64,000 bases of DNA from Bhargavaea massiliensis (GTDB lineage: Bacteria; Bacillota; Bacilli; Bacillales_A; Planococcaceae), in the NCBI RefSeq assembly GCF_018390575.1, contig NZ_JAHBCJ010000003.1:346595-410594 (forward strand), in the 5' to 3' direction. Below, one piece after another: positions 45,559-54,244 of this stretch (the stretch's first letter is position 1; every line of letters starts with the position of its first letter). The notes under the pieces are model-generated. The model was not told the DNA's origin, made no database searches, and was given only the letters and a program-made list of their open reading frames with translations. The position numbers were made by a program, and so were the translations under genes.

Positions 45559-46554
45559 TTGATTATCATGAATGAACAGCAGATCTTGGAAATGTACGGA
45601 ATGGAAGATGCCATCCCAGATGTAAAGGCGACGCTTCATTCTCTTGCGGACGGGAAAATCGAAAATCCGATCCGCACGGTCATCGAATTCCCGGAACGGA
45701 GCGCATCGGTGCTGTACATGCCATGCGCGGACCTGTCGGAAGGAATCGCGGCGAACAAGACGGTGACAATCTTCCCTGAGAACCCGAAAACAAATGGGCT
45801 GCCGACCACTCAAGGCGTTGTGCTCGTGACCGATGCCACAGACGGCCGTCACCTGGCGATGCTGAACGCATCGTTCCTGACGCGGCTCAGGACCGGAGCG
45901 ATGAGCGGTCTGGCGACAGACCGACTAGCCAGAAAAGAGGCATCGGTCCTTTGTGTGATCGGAACCGGAGGCATGGCATACGAGCAGGTGCTCGGCGTGC
46001 TGGCTGTCCGTGAGATTCGGGAAATCCTGTTGGTCAATCCGACGCGTTCGAAGGCGGAAGCATTCGGCGAGCGGCTAAGAAGGGAAGGGCGGATCTCGGC
46101 TGACGTATCGATCGAGATTGTCGATGATGTCGATGAGGCGGTAAAAAGGGCGGATGTCATCAACTGCGCAACACGCTCCGAGACGCCGGTATTTGACGGT
46201 GAAACAATCCGTCCGGGTACGCATGTGAACGGGGTCGGATCCTATCTGCCGCACATGCGGGAAGTGGACGAGACATTTATTCGCCGCTGCTCGAAAATCA
46301 TCGCGGATGACCTGCATGGCGTGAAAGAGGAAGCGGGAGAACTGATTCATGCCGACCGCTCAGGAGCCTGGTCATTTGATGAACTCCACGGGGAGCTTGT
46401 GCACCTTGTGACCGGACAAGTATCCGGCCGAGAAACCGAAGAAGAGATCACTTTCTTCAAATGCGTCGGCGCCGCTTATTACGATCTGGCGGTGGCCAAG
46501 GGCGTCTACCGCAAGGCGGAAGCAGGCAGGCAAGGCGTACAGGTTGAGGTATAA
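45559..46554 (+). CDS. Ornithine cyclodeaminase / mu-crystallin family protein
   Basis: A 331-residue NAD(P)-dependent enzyme; family members deaminate ornithine to proline, reduce cyclic ketimines, or dehydrogenate alanine and opines. The Rossmann domain shows LCVIGTGGMAYEQVLGVLAV and the substrate Arg/Lys region FPENPKTNGLPTTQG with RLRTGAMSGLATDRLARK. Late VNGVGSYLPHMREVDE is also typical. TTG at 45559 has AAAGGTGGG upstream; ATG 45568 lacks an SD. With an MHS transporter and an XRE-cupin regulator it likely belongs to an amino-acid or imino-acid pathway; the precise reaction cannot be read from sequence. Confidence 0.85.
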   Translation: MIIMNEQQILEMYGMEDAIPDVKATLHSLADGKIENPIRTVIEFPERSASVLYMPCADLSEGIAANKTVTIFPENPKTNGLPTTQGVVLVTDATDGRHLAMLNASFLTRLRTGAMSGLATDRLARKEASVLCVIGTGGMAYEQVLGVLAVREIREILLVNPTRSKAEAFGERLRREGRISADVSIEIVDDVDEAVKRADVINCATRSETPVFDGETIRPGTHVNGVGSYLPHMREVDETFIRRCSKIIADDLHGVKEEAGELIHADRSGAWSFDELHGELVHLVTGQVSGRETEEEITFFKCVGAAYYDLAVAKGVYRKAEAGRQGVQVEV

Positions 46555-46564
46555 GTAGGAATGG

Positions 46565-46590
46565 GCCGGCAGCGATGCCGGCTTTTTGCT
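46565..46590 (+). terminator. Intrinsic terminator after the cyclodeaminase gene
   Basis: GCCGGCA (46565-46571) pairs with TGCCGGC (46576-46582), followed by five Ts. Confidence 0.85.
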
Positions 46591-46625
46591 GCACTGGAAG
46601 TGTACGCTTACCGCAGACTGGCGTC

Positions 46626-46645
46626 GTAAAAGCCGCGGCTTTTAC
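46626..46645. promoter_or_regulatory. 20-bp perfect palindrome in the 390-base convergent gap
   Basis: Arm GTAAAAGCCG is followed directly by its complement with no loop. It is too tight for an efficient RNA hairpin loop and looks like a protein-binding site or a repeat remnant. No promoter is seen next to it. The rest of the gap (46555-46944) holds terminators and the repeat array. Confidence 0.4.
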
Positions 46646-46686
46646 AATGATGTATTTAGTGATTTCAGTGACGCGGCATGTGGTTG

Positions 46687-46808
46687 CCTGCTGCGTTTCT
46701 TGATTCGCTCCTGAAGTTTCGTCATTCAATGAGAAGTTGTCTGCGAATGACGAAACCGGCGGCGTGAACGATGAAACTGAGCCCATGAATGACGAAACTG
46801 CACCCTGC
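46687..46808. repeat. Array 3: mirrored 21-bp repeats around a spacer
   Basis: Three plus-strand units of 21 bases (46746-46808) share AATGACGAAACTG; the first reads AATGACGAAACCGG. Two units of the same family lie on the minus strand (46728-46687), beginning AATGACGAAACTTC, so the arrays point away from a 17-base spacer. Read as codons the units give heptads starting NDET on either strand. The array is between convergent genes and between two terminators. CATTCATGG, read on the minus strand, is shared with the array near 33.7 kb. Confidence 0.8.
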
Positions 46809-46861
46809 CTGGTTGGATTATTGACATTGGGATGGTCAGTGTCCTCCGGTGCAGATGGTCA

Positions 46862-46901
46862 CATGAAAAAAGCGATGCCACGCGGGCATCGCTTTTTCAT
46901 G
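46862..46901. terminator. Hairpin terminator, GCGATGCC type, copy 2
   Basis: AAAAAAGCGATGCC (46866-46879) pairs with GGCATCGCTTTTT (46885-46897) around ACGCG, and the outer CATG pairs with CATG. A- and T-runs on both sides let it work in both directions; it ends the minus-strand hydantoinase operon. Confidence 0.9.
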
Positions 46902-46944
46902 TGCAGACTTCAATGGCCTGTCCGCAGTATAAGATTTCATCCGT

Positions 46945-48525
46945 TCACCGGATCGCCGGTTGTTTGTTCATCGCAAGATCTCCGGCGGCTTTTGCGCGGA
47001 TCCTTGTGGCATTGCCCGGCAGGTAGGATAGCGGAACTTCTTCCAAGTCAACAATGATGAGGGATTCGGTGTCGGCGCCGGCTTTGGCGGCTTCTTCGAA
47101 GGCGAGCCGCTTGGCTTCCTCGAGAGCGGCTTCGCGCCCGATTTCGTCGACGAGGAAGATTTTCTCGACTTGACCGCTGACTTGTGAGATGGCAGATCCA
47201 ATGGCGTTGGCCACCCCTGCATTTTTAGGTCGGATCACTTCCGAAGCGCCTTTCAGACGGGTTGGAAAGAGGATGCCACCGCCGCCGACAAGCATGACCG
47301 GTACAGGATCCGCGCTGGTCTTCATTTTGTCGATGGTTTCTTCGACCATTTCGACCATGCGGGCGTAGACGGCTTCCAGGAGACCGCGGTCCAGGTGTGC
47401 CACCTTGTCGCGATCCCCGAGATTGATGACTCCGAGTGCGGCTGCGACATCGGTGGCCGTCAGCGTATCGCCACCGAAGATGAGACTTTTTTCATTCAGA
47501 CGATGGCCGACGGACTGTGGACCGATTTGGAAGGAGCCGTCGCCTTCCAGGCGGATGATCGTCCCTCCTCCGAGACCGATCGCCGCAATGTCCGGCATGC
47601 GAAAGTTCGTGCGGACTCCGCCAATCTCCACTGCAAGGGAAGATTGGCGGGGGAATGAGTCGACAAGGACGCCGACATCCGTTGTCGTACCGCCGACATC
47701 GACGACGAGTGCATCCGGTCGGTCAGTCAGGTAGGCTGCGCCCCGGAGGCTGTTTGTAGGACCGCAGGCAATCGTCAGAATCGGATATTTAACGGTGTAC
47801 TCGACGGACATCAGTGTGCCATCATTCTGGCCGAAGAAAATTTCTGCATGAATGCCTTCCTGTTCAAGCGCCTTGACGAATCCGTCAGCGGTGGAGCGCG
47901 CGACATTGACGATGGCAGCATTCAGGATGGTTGCGTTTTCGCGCTCGAGGAGTCCGACGCTTCCGATTTCACTTGAGAGGGACAGGGCGACATCCGGCCC
48001 CATTTCTTCGCGAATGATTTCCGCTGCGCGCTCTTCATGTACGGCGGAGACAGGGGAAAAGACGGAGGTGATAGCGACGGAATCGACCTGTCCGTTCAGT
48101 TCCCGTCCAATCGCGCGGATTTTTTCTTCGTCCAGTTCCGCAATTTCTCGCCCGTCGAATTCGTGGCCCCCGCGCACGATGTGGGTATGCTTGCCCAGAA
48201 TCTCCCGCAGGTCGTCCGGCACGCCAACAAGCGGTTTGATAGCGAGTGTCGCAGGGGCACCGATTCGGATGATTGCAACCTGGTTCAAGCGCTTTCGCTC
48301 AACGATGGCATTCGTGCAGTGGGTTGTGCCGAGCATGGCATGGCGGATGTCCGAAACCGGCACTCCCGATTTTTCGACGACTTGGCGCATGGCCGAATAG
48401 ATTCCTTTGCTGACGTCCACTGTCGTCGTTGCTTTGACGGACGCGATGACCCGATACGCTTCATCCAAGATAACGGCATCGGTATGGGTTCCGCCGACAT
48501 CAATTCCAAGACGGTAATTTGTCAT
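46945..48525 (-). CDS. Hydantoinase/oxoprolinase family protein, HyuA-type subunit
   Basis: A 526-residue protein of the ASKHA-fold hydantoinase A group, which couples ATP hydrolysis to opening of cyclic amides (hydantoins, 5-oxoproline) or carboxylation. Phosphate-binding motifs GIDVGGTHTDAVI (N-terminus) and VVDVGGTTTDVGVLVD (middle) and the GLGGGTIIRLEGDG segment are present. The length is the short single-subunit form; no HyuB (hydantoinase B) partner is adjacent. Instead it overlaps a DUF917 gene by four bases, a pairing seen in many genomes. The compound acted on is unknown; the nucleobase-type permease suggests a cyclic ureide. Confidence 0.88.
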   Translation of the reverse strand: MTNYRLGIDVGGTHTDAVILDEAYRVIASVKATTTVDVSKGIYSAMRQVVEKSGVPVSDIRHAMLGTTHCTNAIVERKRLNQVAIIRIGAPATLAIKPLVGVPDDLREILGKHTHIVRGGHEFDGREIAELDEEKIRAIGRELNGQVDSVAITSVFSPVSAVHEERAAEIIREEMGPDVALSLSSEIGSVGLLERENATILNAAIVNVARSTADGFVKALEQEGIHAEIFFGQNDGTLMSVEYTVKYPILTIACGPTNSLRGAAYLTDRPDALVVDVGGTTTDVGVLVDSFPRQSSLAVEIGGVRTNFRMPDIAAIGLGGGTIIRLEGDGSFQIGPQSVGHRLNEKSLIFGGDTLTATDVAAALGVINLGDRDKVAHLDRGLLEAVYARMVEMVEETIDKMKTSADPVPVMLVGGGGILFPTRLKGASEVIRPKNAGVANAIGSAISQVSGQVEKIFLVDEIGREAALEEAKRLAFEEAAKAGADTESLIIVDLEEVPLSYLPGNATRIRAKAAGDLAMNKQPAIR

Positions 48526-49619
48526 TTTGTTATTCCTGCTTTCGCGTTTAGTTGTTCAATCGGTGTGAAGTCTGTGTCGTAGCCGAAATAGCGCGGGCCT
48601 GCGGTGGCGATTCCCTTCTCGGTGCGCCACTTTTCATCGCATGGTATGCCGATGACGGTGCAGCGTGCGCCGTAGCGCAGTCCTTCCGTCGTGATCGGCA
48701 TACCGGTCTCGGAATCCACGACGGCGATCAGGTCAGGCGTCACACAACGGACTTTGCCGTCAACTTCGCATAGTAGATGTTCGTTCTGGAAGTGGAGACG
48801 GCAATCGGATCCTTTGTTTTTGTTCAGCCCGTCGATTGTGGCGGTGCCTTTGGCGAAGCCGCCTTCCGTTCTCCGGTTGATATCGGTCACTTTACCTTCA
48901 AAAAGGGCGGTGCCGCCAACGAGTTCAAGTACGTCTTTAATCGGGTTGATGTTCTGCTTCATTGCTTCACGGACGGTCCTGCCGATCTCTTCTTCAAGCG
49001 TCAGGATGTTTTTGATGGACGCTTTTTTCACAAAATGGCCTTCCATGGGATAAATTGCATTCATGACGGAGCCGCCCATCTCGACTGTTACGCTTCTGGC
49101 GATCCGTTCTGCCCATACGCTGTCGATTGTGTTCAGCAGGAGGCTGTTGCCTTTTTCATCAGACAGGACCATTGGTGTGGCGGATGCGCCTTCCAGGTAG
49201 AACGTGACCATCTGAAGCTCCGGGAATGCACGTCCCATCCCGTCCGCGTCGATGACCGGAAGACCGATCTGCGCGGCAAGGGCAAGCGGCAGCAGGGAGT
49301 TGACCCCGCCCGCCTCGATCGGCATAGTAGCGTAAATCTCTTGACCGAGGAAGTCCTTCAGTGACTTGAAAGCGGCGAGTGCCTCATGGCCGCTCGGAAT
49401 CTTCTCGACCATGACCGTCGGGGCGCCCATCATCGCCGACGGGACGATCAGTGCGTCGTCCGGTACTTCATCCAGGCTGAGGAGTCGGATCGGCCCGTTC
49501 TCCTCGACCGCCTGGATCGCCATCAGTTTGCCGATATAGGGGTCGCCGCCTCCTCCGGTGCCCAATAGCGCCGCACCGATTGCAATATTCTCGATTTCTT
49601 CTTTTCCGATCAGTCTCAT
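48522..49619 (-). CDS. DUF917 family protein
   Basis: A 365-residue DUF917 protein, a family nearly always linked to hydantoinase A genes and without an established reaction. The opening IENIAIGAALLGTGGGGDPYIG, the VPSAMMGAPTVMVEKIPSG, MPIEAGGVNSLLPLALAA and VIDADGMGRAFPELQM segments are well conserved in the family, with Gly- and Asp-rich loops suggestive of ligand binding. It overlaps the hydantoinase gene by four bases downstream and the permease by four bases upstream, so the three proteins are translated in tight coupling and are probably needed together. Confidence 0.88.
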   Translation of the reverse strand: MRLIGKEEIENIAIGAALLGTGGGGDPYIGKLMAIQAVEENGPIRLLSLDEVPDDALIVPSAMMGAPTVMVEKIPSGHEALAAFKSLKDFLGQEIYATMPIEAGGVNSLLPLALAAQIGLPVIDADGMGRAFPELQMVTFYLEGASATPMVLSDEKGNSLLLNTIDSVWAERIARSVTVEMGGSVMNAIYPMEGHFVKKASIKNILTLEEEIGRTVREAMKQNINPIKDVLELVGGTALFEGKVTDINRRTEGGFAKGTATIDGLNKNKGSDCRLHFQNEHLLCEVDGKVRCVTPDLIAVVDSETGMPITTEGLRYGARCTVIGIPCDEKWRTEKGIATAGPRYFGYDTDFTPIEQLNAKAGITK

Positions 49620-50953
49620 TTGATGCTCCCCCTTTGGTTGGACAGGGCGACAACTGCTGGTGCCCCCTGCAAAAACTTATTGAAGATGAATTGGAACACG
49701 CATGCAGCAAGGAATGCGTCGAATCCCGAAGCGCCTGTGAAGGTGAACAGGCCGAAGCCGTTCGGTGCGGGCGCCGTCATAAAGGCAACGAGGGCAGCCA
49801 TCACCCACACTGCGGCGCTGCCCCAGTTGACCGGGACGTTGTCGGCAAGGTTTTCGAAACTGTATTTCTTTTTATTCATCAGATAATCGACGACGTAGAT
49901 GCCTCCGATTGGCGGGATGAGCGCACTCAGGAATATGAGGAACGGGATGAAGTTCTCGTAAATTCCGCCGACCGCCATCCCGGTGCCAATGACGCCCGCC
50001 ACGATTGTCAGGATGTACTTCGGCACGCTCTGGAAGATGACGGAGAAACCAAGCGCCGAGGAGTACAGGTTGTTGTCATTCGTCGTCCACTGCGCAAGGA
50101 TGAGGATGAGCAAGGCACCAGTGCCCCAGCCGAGTCCGAGCATGATTTCCACGATATCTACCTGTGTCGTCGCTTTGGCGAGAAGCGCGGCAATGATCAG
50201 GACGATGCTGAATCCGACAAAGAATCCGACGAACGAGGAGATTACTGCATCCTTCACGGATTTGGCGTAACGCGAAATATCGGGGCCGATAATTGCGCCG
50301 ACTGCAAGTGAACCGATGATCAGGGAGATGGCCACACCGACACTCAGCGGATCACTCGCAAGCGGGGCGGCGGCAACTTCAGAAAGGTCCCTGCCGTTCA
50401 TAACTTTCATGAGTGAGGCGATGAGCAGCGCGGCCAGGAGCGGAACTGCGAACAGACTCAGTTTCTCAATGGCTTTATAGCCGATAAACGCGGTGGTCGT
50501 CATGAGAACACCGCCAAGGATGACCAGCAGTTTCTGGTTGACGTTCCAGCCGAACACGTCAAACAGGATGCTCTGCAGGCTGGAGCCAAAAAGATCAAGC
50601 TGTACACCAAACCACCCGAAAAGCGAGATGGCGACGATCGCGGAAACGGCAAAGGAGCCATAGCGGCCGAGCGCGAACATTGAGACGAATGGGGTGGAGA
50701 GCCCGGTTTTCGCACCGACCGTGCAGCACAATGCGGACAGCACGGCGAGGATGAAGCAGCCGATGAATGTAGCAATCAGGGCATCACCCATCGCCATGCC
50801 TGCCCCCAGAGCGCCGCCAAGTGCAGTGGCCGAGAGCGCAACAATGCCGCCGATCCAGACGATGGATAGTTTGATCCAGCCCTTTCTCTTGTGTTGCGGA
50901 ACTGGTTCCCGCTCGTAGTCCTCCACCAATTGATTATTGAATCGGTTTTCCAT
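49616..50953 (-). CDS. NCS1-family permease (cytosine permease CodB-like)
   Basis: A 445-residue carrier with twelve helices, of the nucleobase:cation symporter-1 family, which moves cytosine, allantoin, hydantoins or thiamine precursors. Family traits: GALGAGMAMGDALIATFIGC in helix 1, IIGPDISRYAKSVKDAV after helix 6 (the NCS1 region with PDxSR-like core), and QWTTNDNNLYSSALGFS. The start at 50953 has AAAGGAGGG seven bases upstream; a longer N-terminus to 51100 is not conserved. As first structural gene after the TetR regulator it probably imports the substrate of the DUF917/hydantoinase pair. Confidence 0.9.
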   Translation of the reverse strand: MENRFNNQLVEDYEREPVPQHKRKGWIKLSIVWIGGIVALSATALGGALGAGMAMGDALIATFIGCFILAVLSALCCTVGAKTGLSTPFVSMFALGRYGSFAVSAIVAISLFGWFGVQLDLFGSSLQSILFDVFGWNVNQKLLVILGGVLMTTTAFIGYKAIEKLSLFAVPLLAALLIASLMKVMNGRDLSEVAAAPLASDPLSVGVAISLIIGSLAVGAIIGPDISRYAKSVKDAVISSFVGFFVGFSIVLIIAALLAKATTQVDIVEIMLGLGWGTGALLILILAQWTTNDNNLYSSALGFSVIFQSVPKYILTIVAGVIGTGMAVGGIYENFIPFLIFLSALIPPIGGIYVVDYLMNKKKYSFENLADNVPVNWGSAAVWVMAALVAFMTAPAPNGFGLFTFTGASGFDAFLAACVFQFIFNKFLQGAPAVVALSNQRGSIK

Positions 50954-50969
50954 CTGAATTCCCTCCTTT

Positions 50970-51563
50970 TTAATTGTGTTTTTTCTGAAGTGCCGTGAAT
51001 GAAGCTTGCAGCATCTGTTCGGCCATCCGCAGCTGGAAGGCCAATTCATTAGGACTGAAAATGTTGATGCTCCAGAAAATGCCGTTGGCAAGAAGAACAT
51101 ATTGACCGATCACCGAAGTGGCCTCGGAATCGGTAATGTCGGGGAAGTCTCTGCGCAGCGCATCGTTCAGTGCATCCGCCAGCCAGATACTGAAGCTACT
51201 GAAATAATCGTCCAGCTGCTTCTGGAAGTCCGGCGTCGGCGGAGAAATAACAAGTGAGATATAGGTCGCCATCTCGTCCCTGTCTCCGGCATGGTGATCG
51301 ACGGTCGTCCGGAGCATGGCGGCAAAGATTTTCTCGACAGGCTCATCGGTATGACGCTGAAGGGTCTTGCGCATCGCATCATTGTGCCGGGCCAGGGTTC
51401 GCTTGAACACCTCCCGGAACAATTCTTCCTTATTCTTGAAGAAGAAATAGATCGACGCAGGCTTGATACCCACTTCTTCGGCGATCTTCCTCATCGACGC
51501 CCCCTGATAACCGTGCTTTGCATAAAGCTGAAGAGCTGCCTGCAATAATAACTCTTGAGTCAT
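50970..51563 (-). CDS. TetR/AcrR-family regulator of the permease-hydantoinase operon
   Basis: A 197-residue repressor. The N-terminal TetR domain (about 1-50) reads LYAKHGYQGASMRKIAEEVG with IKPASIYFFFKNKEELF as the recognition helix and beyond; the C-terminal all-helical domain would bind the inducer. It is the first gene of the minus-strand operon, 16 bases before the permease, and its own promoter carries a palindrome at the start site. So it should autoregulate itself together with the NCS1 permease, DUF917 and hydantoinase genes, with the imported compound or a derivative as inducer. Confidence 0.9.
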   Translation of the reverse strand: MTQELLLQAALQLYAKHGYQGASMRKIAEEVGIKPASIYFFFKNKEELFREVFKRTLARHNDAMRKTLQRHTDEPVEKIFAAMLRTTVDHHAGDRDEMATYISLVISPPTPDFQKQLDDYFSSFSIWLADALNDALRRDFPDITDSEATSVIGQYVLLANGIFWSINIFSPNELAFQLRMAEQMLQASFTALQKKHN

Positions 51564-51573
51564 TTATTCACCG

Positions 51574-51622
51574 CCTAACGAGTGTTAGGTGAAATTATAA
51601 TATGATATATTACAGAAAGCAA
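51574..51622 (-). promoter_or_regulatory. TetR-operon promoter with operator at the start site
   Basis: On the minus strand TTGCTT (51622-51617), a 17-base spacer and a perfect TATAAT (51599-51594) form a promoter. The palindrome CCTAAC-N4-GTTAGG (51574-51589) follows directly, covering the expected transcription start and ending next to the SD. The 110 bases beyond, to about 51720, are AT-rich and show nothing else clear. Confidence 0.75.
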
Positions 51623-51727
51623 TAATATTTCAGAAAAAATAAATTGAATAAAATTTTCTTTCTTATTGTGTGCGCTTACATTTAAATGTGGTGGCTGAGT
51701 TTGAAGAATGGCACAGATGCGATTTTC

Positions 51728-51770
51728 ATACGAAAAAAAGCGATGCCGCGCGGGCATCGCTTTTTCGTAT
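51728..51770. terminator. Hairpin terminator, GCGATGCC type, copy 3
   Basis: AAAAAAAGCGATGCC (51733-51747) pairs with GGCATCGCTTTTT (51753-51765) around GCGCG; outer ATACG pairs with CGTAT. It ends the amino-acid ABC operon on the minus strand. Confidence 0.88.
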
Positions 51771-51822
51771 AAAGGAGTGAGTGTGAAGATGTCCGAAGGT
51801 GGCCATCCGCCGGCACTCCTCC

Positions 51823-52545
51823 TCAAAGCACTTTCTCAAGAAAGTCCCTCGCACGGTCGGTCTTCGGATTTCCGAAGAATTCGTCCGGTGTGCCTTCTTC
51901 GACCAGTTTGCCCTGGTCGAGGAACAGGACGCGATCGGCGACTTCGCGGGCAAAGCCCATCTCGTGGGTGACGACGATCATCGTCATGCCGCTTTTCGCA
52001 AGGTCTTTCATGACGTCGAGCACTTCCTTGACCATTTCCGGGTCGAGGGCGGATGTCGGTTCGTCGAACAGCATCAGCTTCGGTTCCATGGCGAGTGCAC
52101 GGGCGATGGCGACGCGCTGTTTCTGACCGCCGGACAAGCTTGCCGGATAGGAATCTGCCTTTTCGGACAAGCCGACCCGCTTGAGGAGAGTGCGTGCTTT
52201 TTCCTCTGCCTTCGCTTTCGTTTCCCCTTTCACTTTCATCGGGGCATACGTCAGGTTGCCGAGGACGGTAAGGTGGGGGAACAGGTGAAAGTGCTGGAAC
52301 ACCATGCCGATTTCCTGGCGCGCGGCCCGGATGTCGGCTTTTTTGTCGGTGATGTTGAACCCGGCGATTTCGACGGTTCCGCCGGTCGGTTCCTCCAGCT
52401 TGTTCAGGCAGCGGAGGAACGTTGATTTGCCGGAGCCGGACGGGCCGATGACGGCGATGACCTGGCCCGCATCGACATTAGTCGAAATGCCCTTCAGGAC
52501 CTCCAGGTCACCGAATGATTTGATGAGTCCTTTAACGGATATCAC
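51823..52545 (-). CDS. Polar amino-acid ABC transporter ATPase (GlnQ type)
   Basis: Cytoplasmic ATPase of an amino-acid importer, 240 residues. Walker A is GPSGSGKST, the Q-loop is in [14 protein letters not shown], the signature is LSGGQKQR, Walker B is [12 protein letters not shown] and the switch region is [15 protein letters not shown] start at 52545 lies behind AAAGGAGG, inside the end of the permease gene (14-base overlap). It is the last gene of the operon binding protein, permease, ATPase. Confidence 0.94.
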   Translation of the reverse strand: MISVKGLIKSFGDLEVLKGISTNVDAGQVIAVIGPSGSGKSTFLRCLNKLEEPTGGTVEIAGFNITDKKADIRAARQEIGMVFQHFHLFPHLTVLGNLTYAPMKVKGETKAKAEEKARTLLKRVGLSEKADSYPASLSGGQKQRVAIARALAMEPKLMLFDEPTSALDPEMVKEVLDVMKDLAKSGMTMIVVTHEMGFAREVADRVLFLDQGKLVEEGTPDEFFGNPKTDRARDFLEKVL

Positions 52546-53197
52546 TTGCCTTCAGCCTCCTTTCGATTTTGCGTCCGATAAGCGTGAGGATCATGACGAG
52601 CACCCAGTAGATGAGTCCCACAAAGAGCAGCGGCTCGAACTGGCGGTACATGCTGGCCCCGACGACCTGCGCGCGGCGCATGAGATCCAGGTAGCCGATC
52701 GTCGAAACAAGTGCGGATTCCTTCGTGAGGGTGATGACTTCGTTCATGAGCGCAGGCAGGATGTTTTTGAATGCTTGCGGCAGGATGATGTCCTTCATCA
52801 TTGCTCGGTACGGGACGCCGAGCGCCTGTGCCGCCTCGACCTGGCCTTTGTCGACCGCCTGGATGCCGGCACGGATGATCTCGGAAATATAGGCTGCGGA
52901 GTTCAGCCCGAATGCCGTGATGGCCGACAAAAACGGAGTGATGTCATAGCCCGTCAGCTGTGGGACGGCAAAGTAGATCAGCATCAGCTGAAGGATCAGC
53001 GGTGTACCGCGGAAAATGGATGTATAGGCGATTGCGAATGCCCGGAGAGGAGCGGGACCGCTGATCTTAAACAGGGCGAGCAGTGTTCCGATCAGTGCAC
53101 CGATCAGAAGCGCGACCGCGACAAACTTCAACGTTACCCAGATGCCTTCCAGCATATAGGGGATATAGGGGGTCATCTGCGTAAAATCTAGATTCAT
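52532..53197 (-). CDS. Polar amino-acid ABC transporter permease (GlnP/HisM type)
   Basis: A 221-residue membrane subunit with five helices, acting as a homodimer. The HisMQ opening [20 protein letters not shown], the [18 protein letters not shown] segment and the EAA loop [20 protein letters not shown] (ATPase contact) are clear. The start [10 protein letters not shown] at 53197 is chosen because upstream residues are not conserved, although the SD (AGAG) is weak. It begins 93 bases after the binding-protein stop and overlaps the ATPase gene. Confidence 0.92.
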   Translation of the reverse strand: MNLDFTQMTPYIPYMLEGIWVTLKFVAVALLIGALIGTLLALFKISGPAPLRAFAIAYTSIFRGTPLILQLMLIYFAVPQLTGYDITPFLSAITAFGLNSAAYISEIIRAGIQAVDKGQVEAAQALGVPYRAMMKDIILPQAFKNILPALMNEVITLTKESALVSTIGYLDLMRRAQVVGASMYRQFEPLLFVGLIYWVLVMILTLIGRKIERRLKASDIR

Positions 53198-53290
53198 GGT
53201 GGATTCAACTCTTTTCTGTTGTCCCGGCCATGCGGGAAGTTGGATAGGAAAAGGGGCTGCCGGAAAAGCGGGCAACCCCTGCCAGTTGGC

Positions 53291-54088
53291 TTATTCCTGG
53301 TCGGACAGCCACTTGTCCTTGAGTTCCTGAAGCGAGCCGTCTTCTTCCATGTCGGCAAGTACTTTGTTCACGTCTTCGACGAGTTCGCTGTCTTTCGGGA
53401 AGGCGACCGCCATGCCAGGAGAGCTTGTTGTCGGATCGTCGAATCCGCCAAGGCCCTGTTCTTCGACGTGTCCGACCGCTACGGATTTATCCATATAGGC
53501 GGCATCAATGCGTCCTGTTTTCAGTTCCTGGATAAGCAGGAGGGAGTTGTCGAGCGCTTTGAGTTCAAAGTTGATCCCTTCATTCTCCTTCAGGCGCTTC
53601 GCCCCGTCTTCCTGGATTGTGCCCAACTGGACGCCGACCGTTTTGCCTTCGAGGTCTTCGATGGTTTTAATGTCGGAATCCTTGGTGGTGACGAAGAATT
53701 CACCGGAGCGATTGTACTCGGTCGAGAAGTCAACGTTCTGTTTTCGCTCATCCGTGGCGCTCATGCCGGAGAGAACCATGTCGACGCGGCCTGTGTTGAG
53801 GGCGCCGATCAGGCCGTCGAACTTCATGTCATGAATCTCCAGCTCATAGCCGAGTTCGTCTGCGATGTGGTTGGCAAGATCAATATCAAACCCGATTTCC
53901 TTGCCGGCTTCGTCACGGAATTCAAAAGGAGGGAAGTCAGCGGACGTACCCATCTTCAGGACTTTTGTTTCGGCGCTGTCCCCCGATTTGTCCGCCGTGT
54001 CGCCGGATGTGGAATCCCCGCCCGAGCCGCAGGCTGCCAGGAAAAGTGCCGCGGATGCGACCGATGCGAACAGTGCTTTCTTGAGCAT
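53291..54088 (-). CDS. Polar amino-acid-binding lipoprotein (SBP family 3)
   Basis: Receptor of the importer, 265 residues. A signal sequence ends in lipobox FLAAC followed by GSGG, then a Gly/Ser/Asp-rich linker. The periplasmic-binding-protein fold shows MGTSADFPPFEFRDEAGKEI, GFDIDLANHIADELGYELEI, MVLSGMSATDERKQNVDFS and GVQLGTIQEDG. ATG at 54088 has GGAGGT seven bases upstream. Ligand specificity (Gln, Arg, cystine and others) cannot be told. It leads the three-gene operon, which has a region of AT-rich DNA upstream without a clear operator. Confidence 0.93.
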   Translation of the reverse strand: MLKKALFASVASAALFLAACGSGGDSTSGDTADKSGDSAETKVLKMGTSADFPPFEFRDEAGKEIGFDIDLANHIADELGYELEIHDMKFDGLIGALNTGRVDMVLSGMSATDERKQNVDFSTEYNRSGEFFVTTKDSDIKTIEDLEGKTVGVQLGTIQEDGAKRLKENEGINFELKALDNSLLLIQELKTGRIDAAYMDKSVAVGHVEEQGLGGFDDPTTSSPGMAVAFPKDSELVEDVNKVLADMEEDGSLQELKDKWLSDQE

Positions 54089-54171
54089 GTATAAAACCTC
54101 CATTGGTTGTATATTTATTAGTTTAGATGATTATAGACTGTTAGACCCAGTCTGTAAAGTGCAAATTCATG

Positions 54172-54202
54172 CAAAAAAACCGATTTCTTTAGAGAAATCG
54201 GT
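54172..54202 (-). terminator. Terminator for the rRNA methyltransferase transcript
   Basis: ACCGATTTCT (54179-54188) pairs with AGAAATCGGT (54193-54202). On the minus strand seven Ts follow the stem. The repeat array lies between the methyltransferase stop and this hairpin. Confidence 0.85.
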
Positions 54203-54244
54203 TGCAGACCTATAGAGGGCAGGTGGAACGTACTGACTTCTGAT

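Noticed and set aside
51590..51720. CodY box in the AT-rich stretch upstream of the TetR gene
   Set aside because: The best match (ATATTTCAGAAAAAA) has four mismatches, expected by chance in such DNA.
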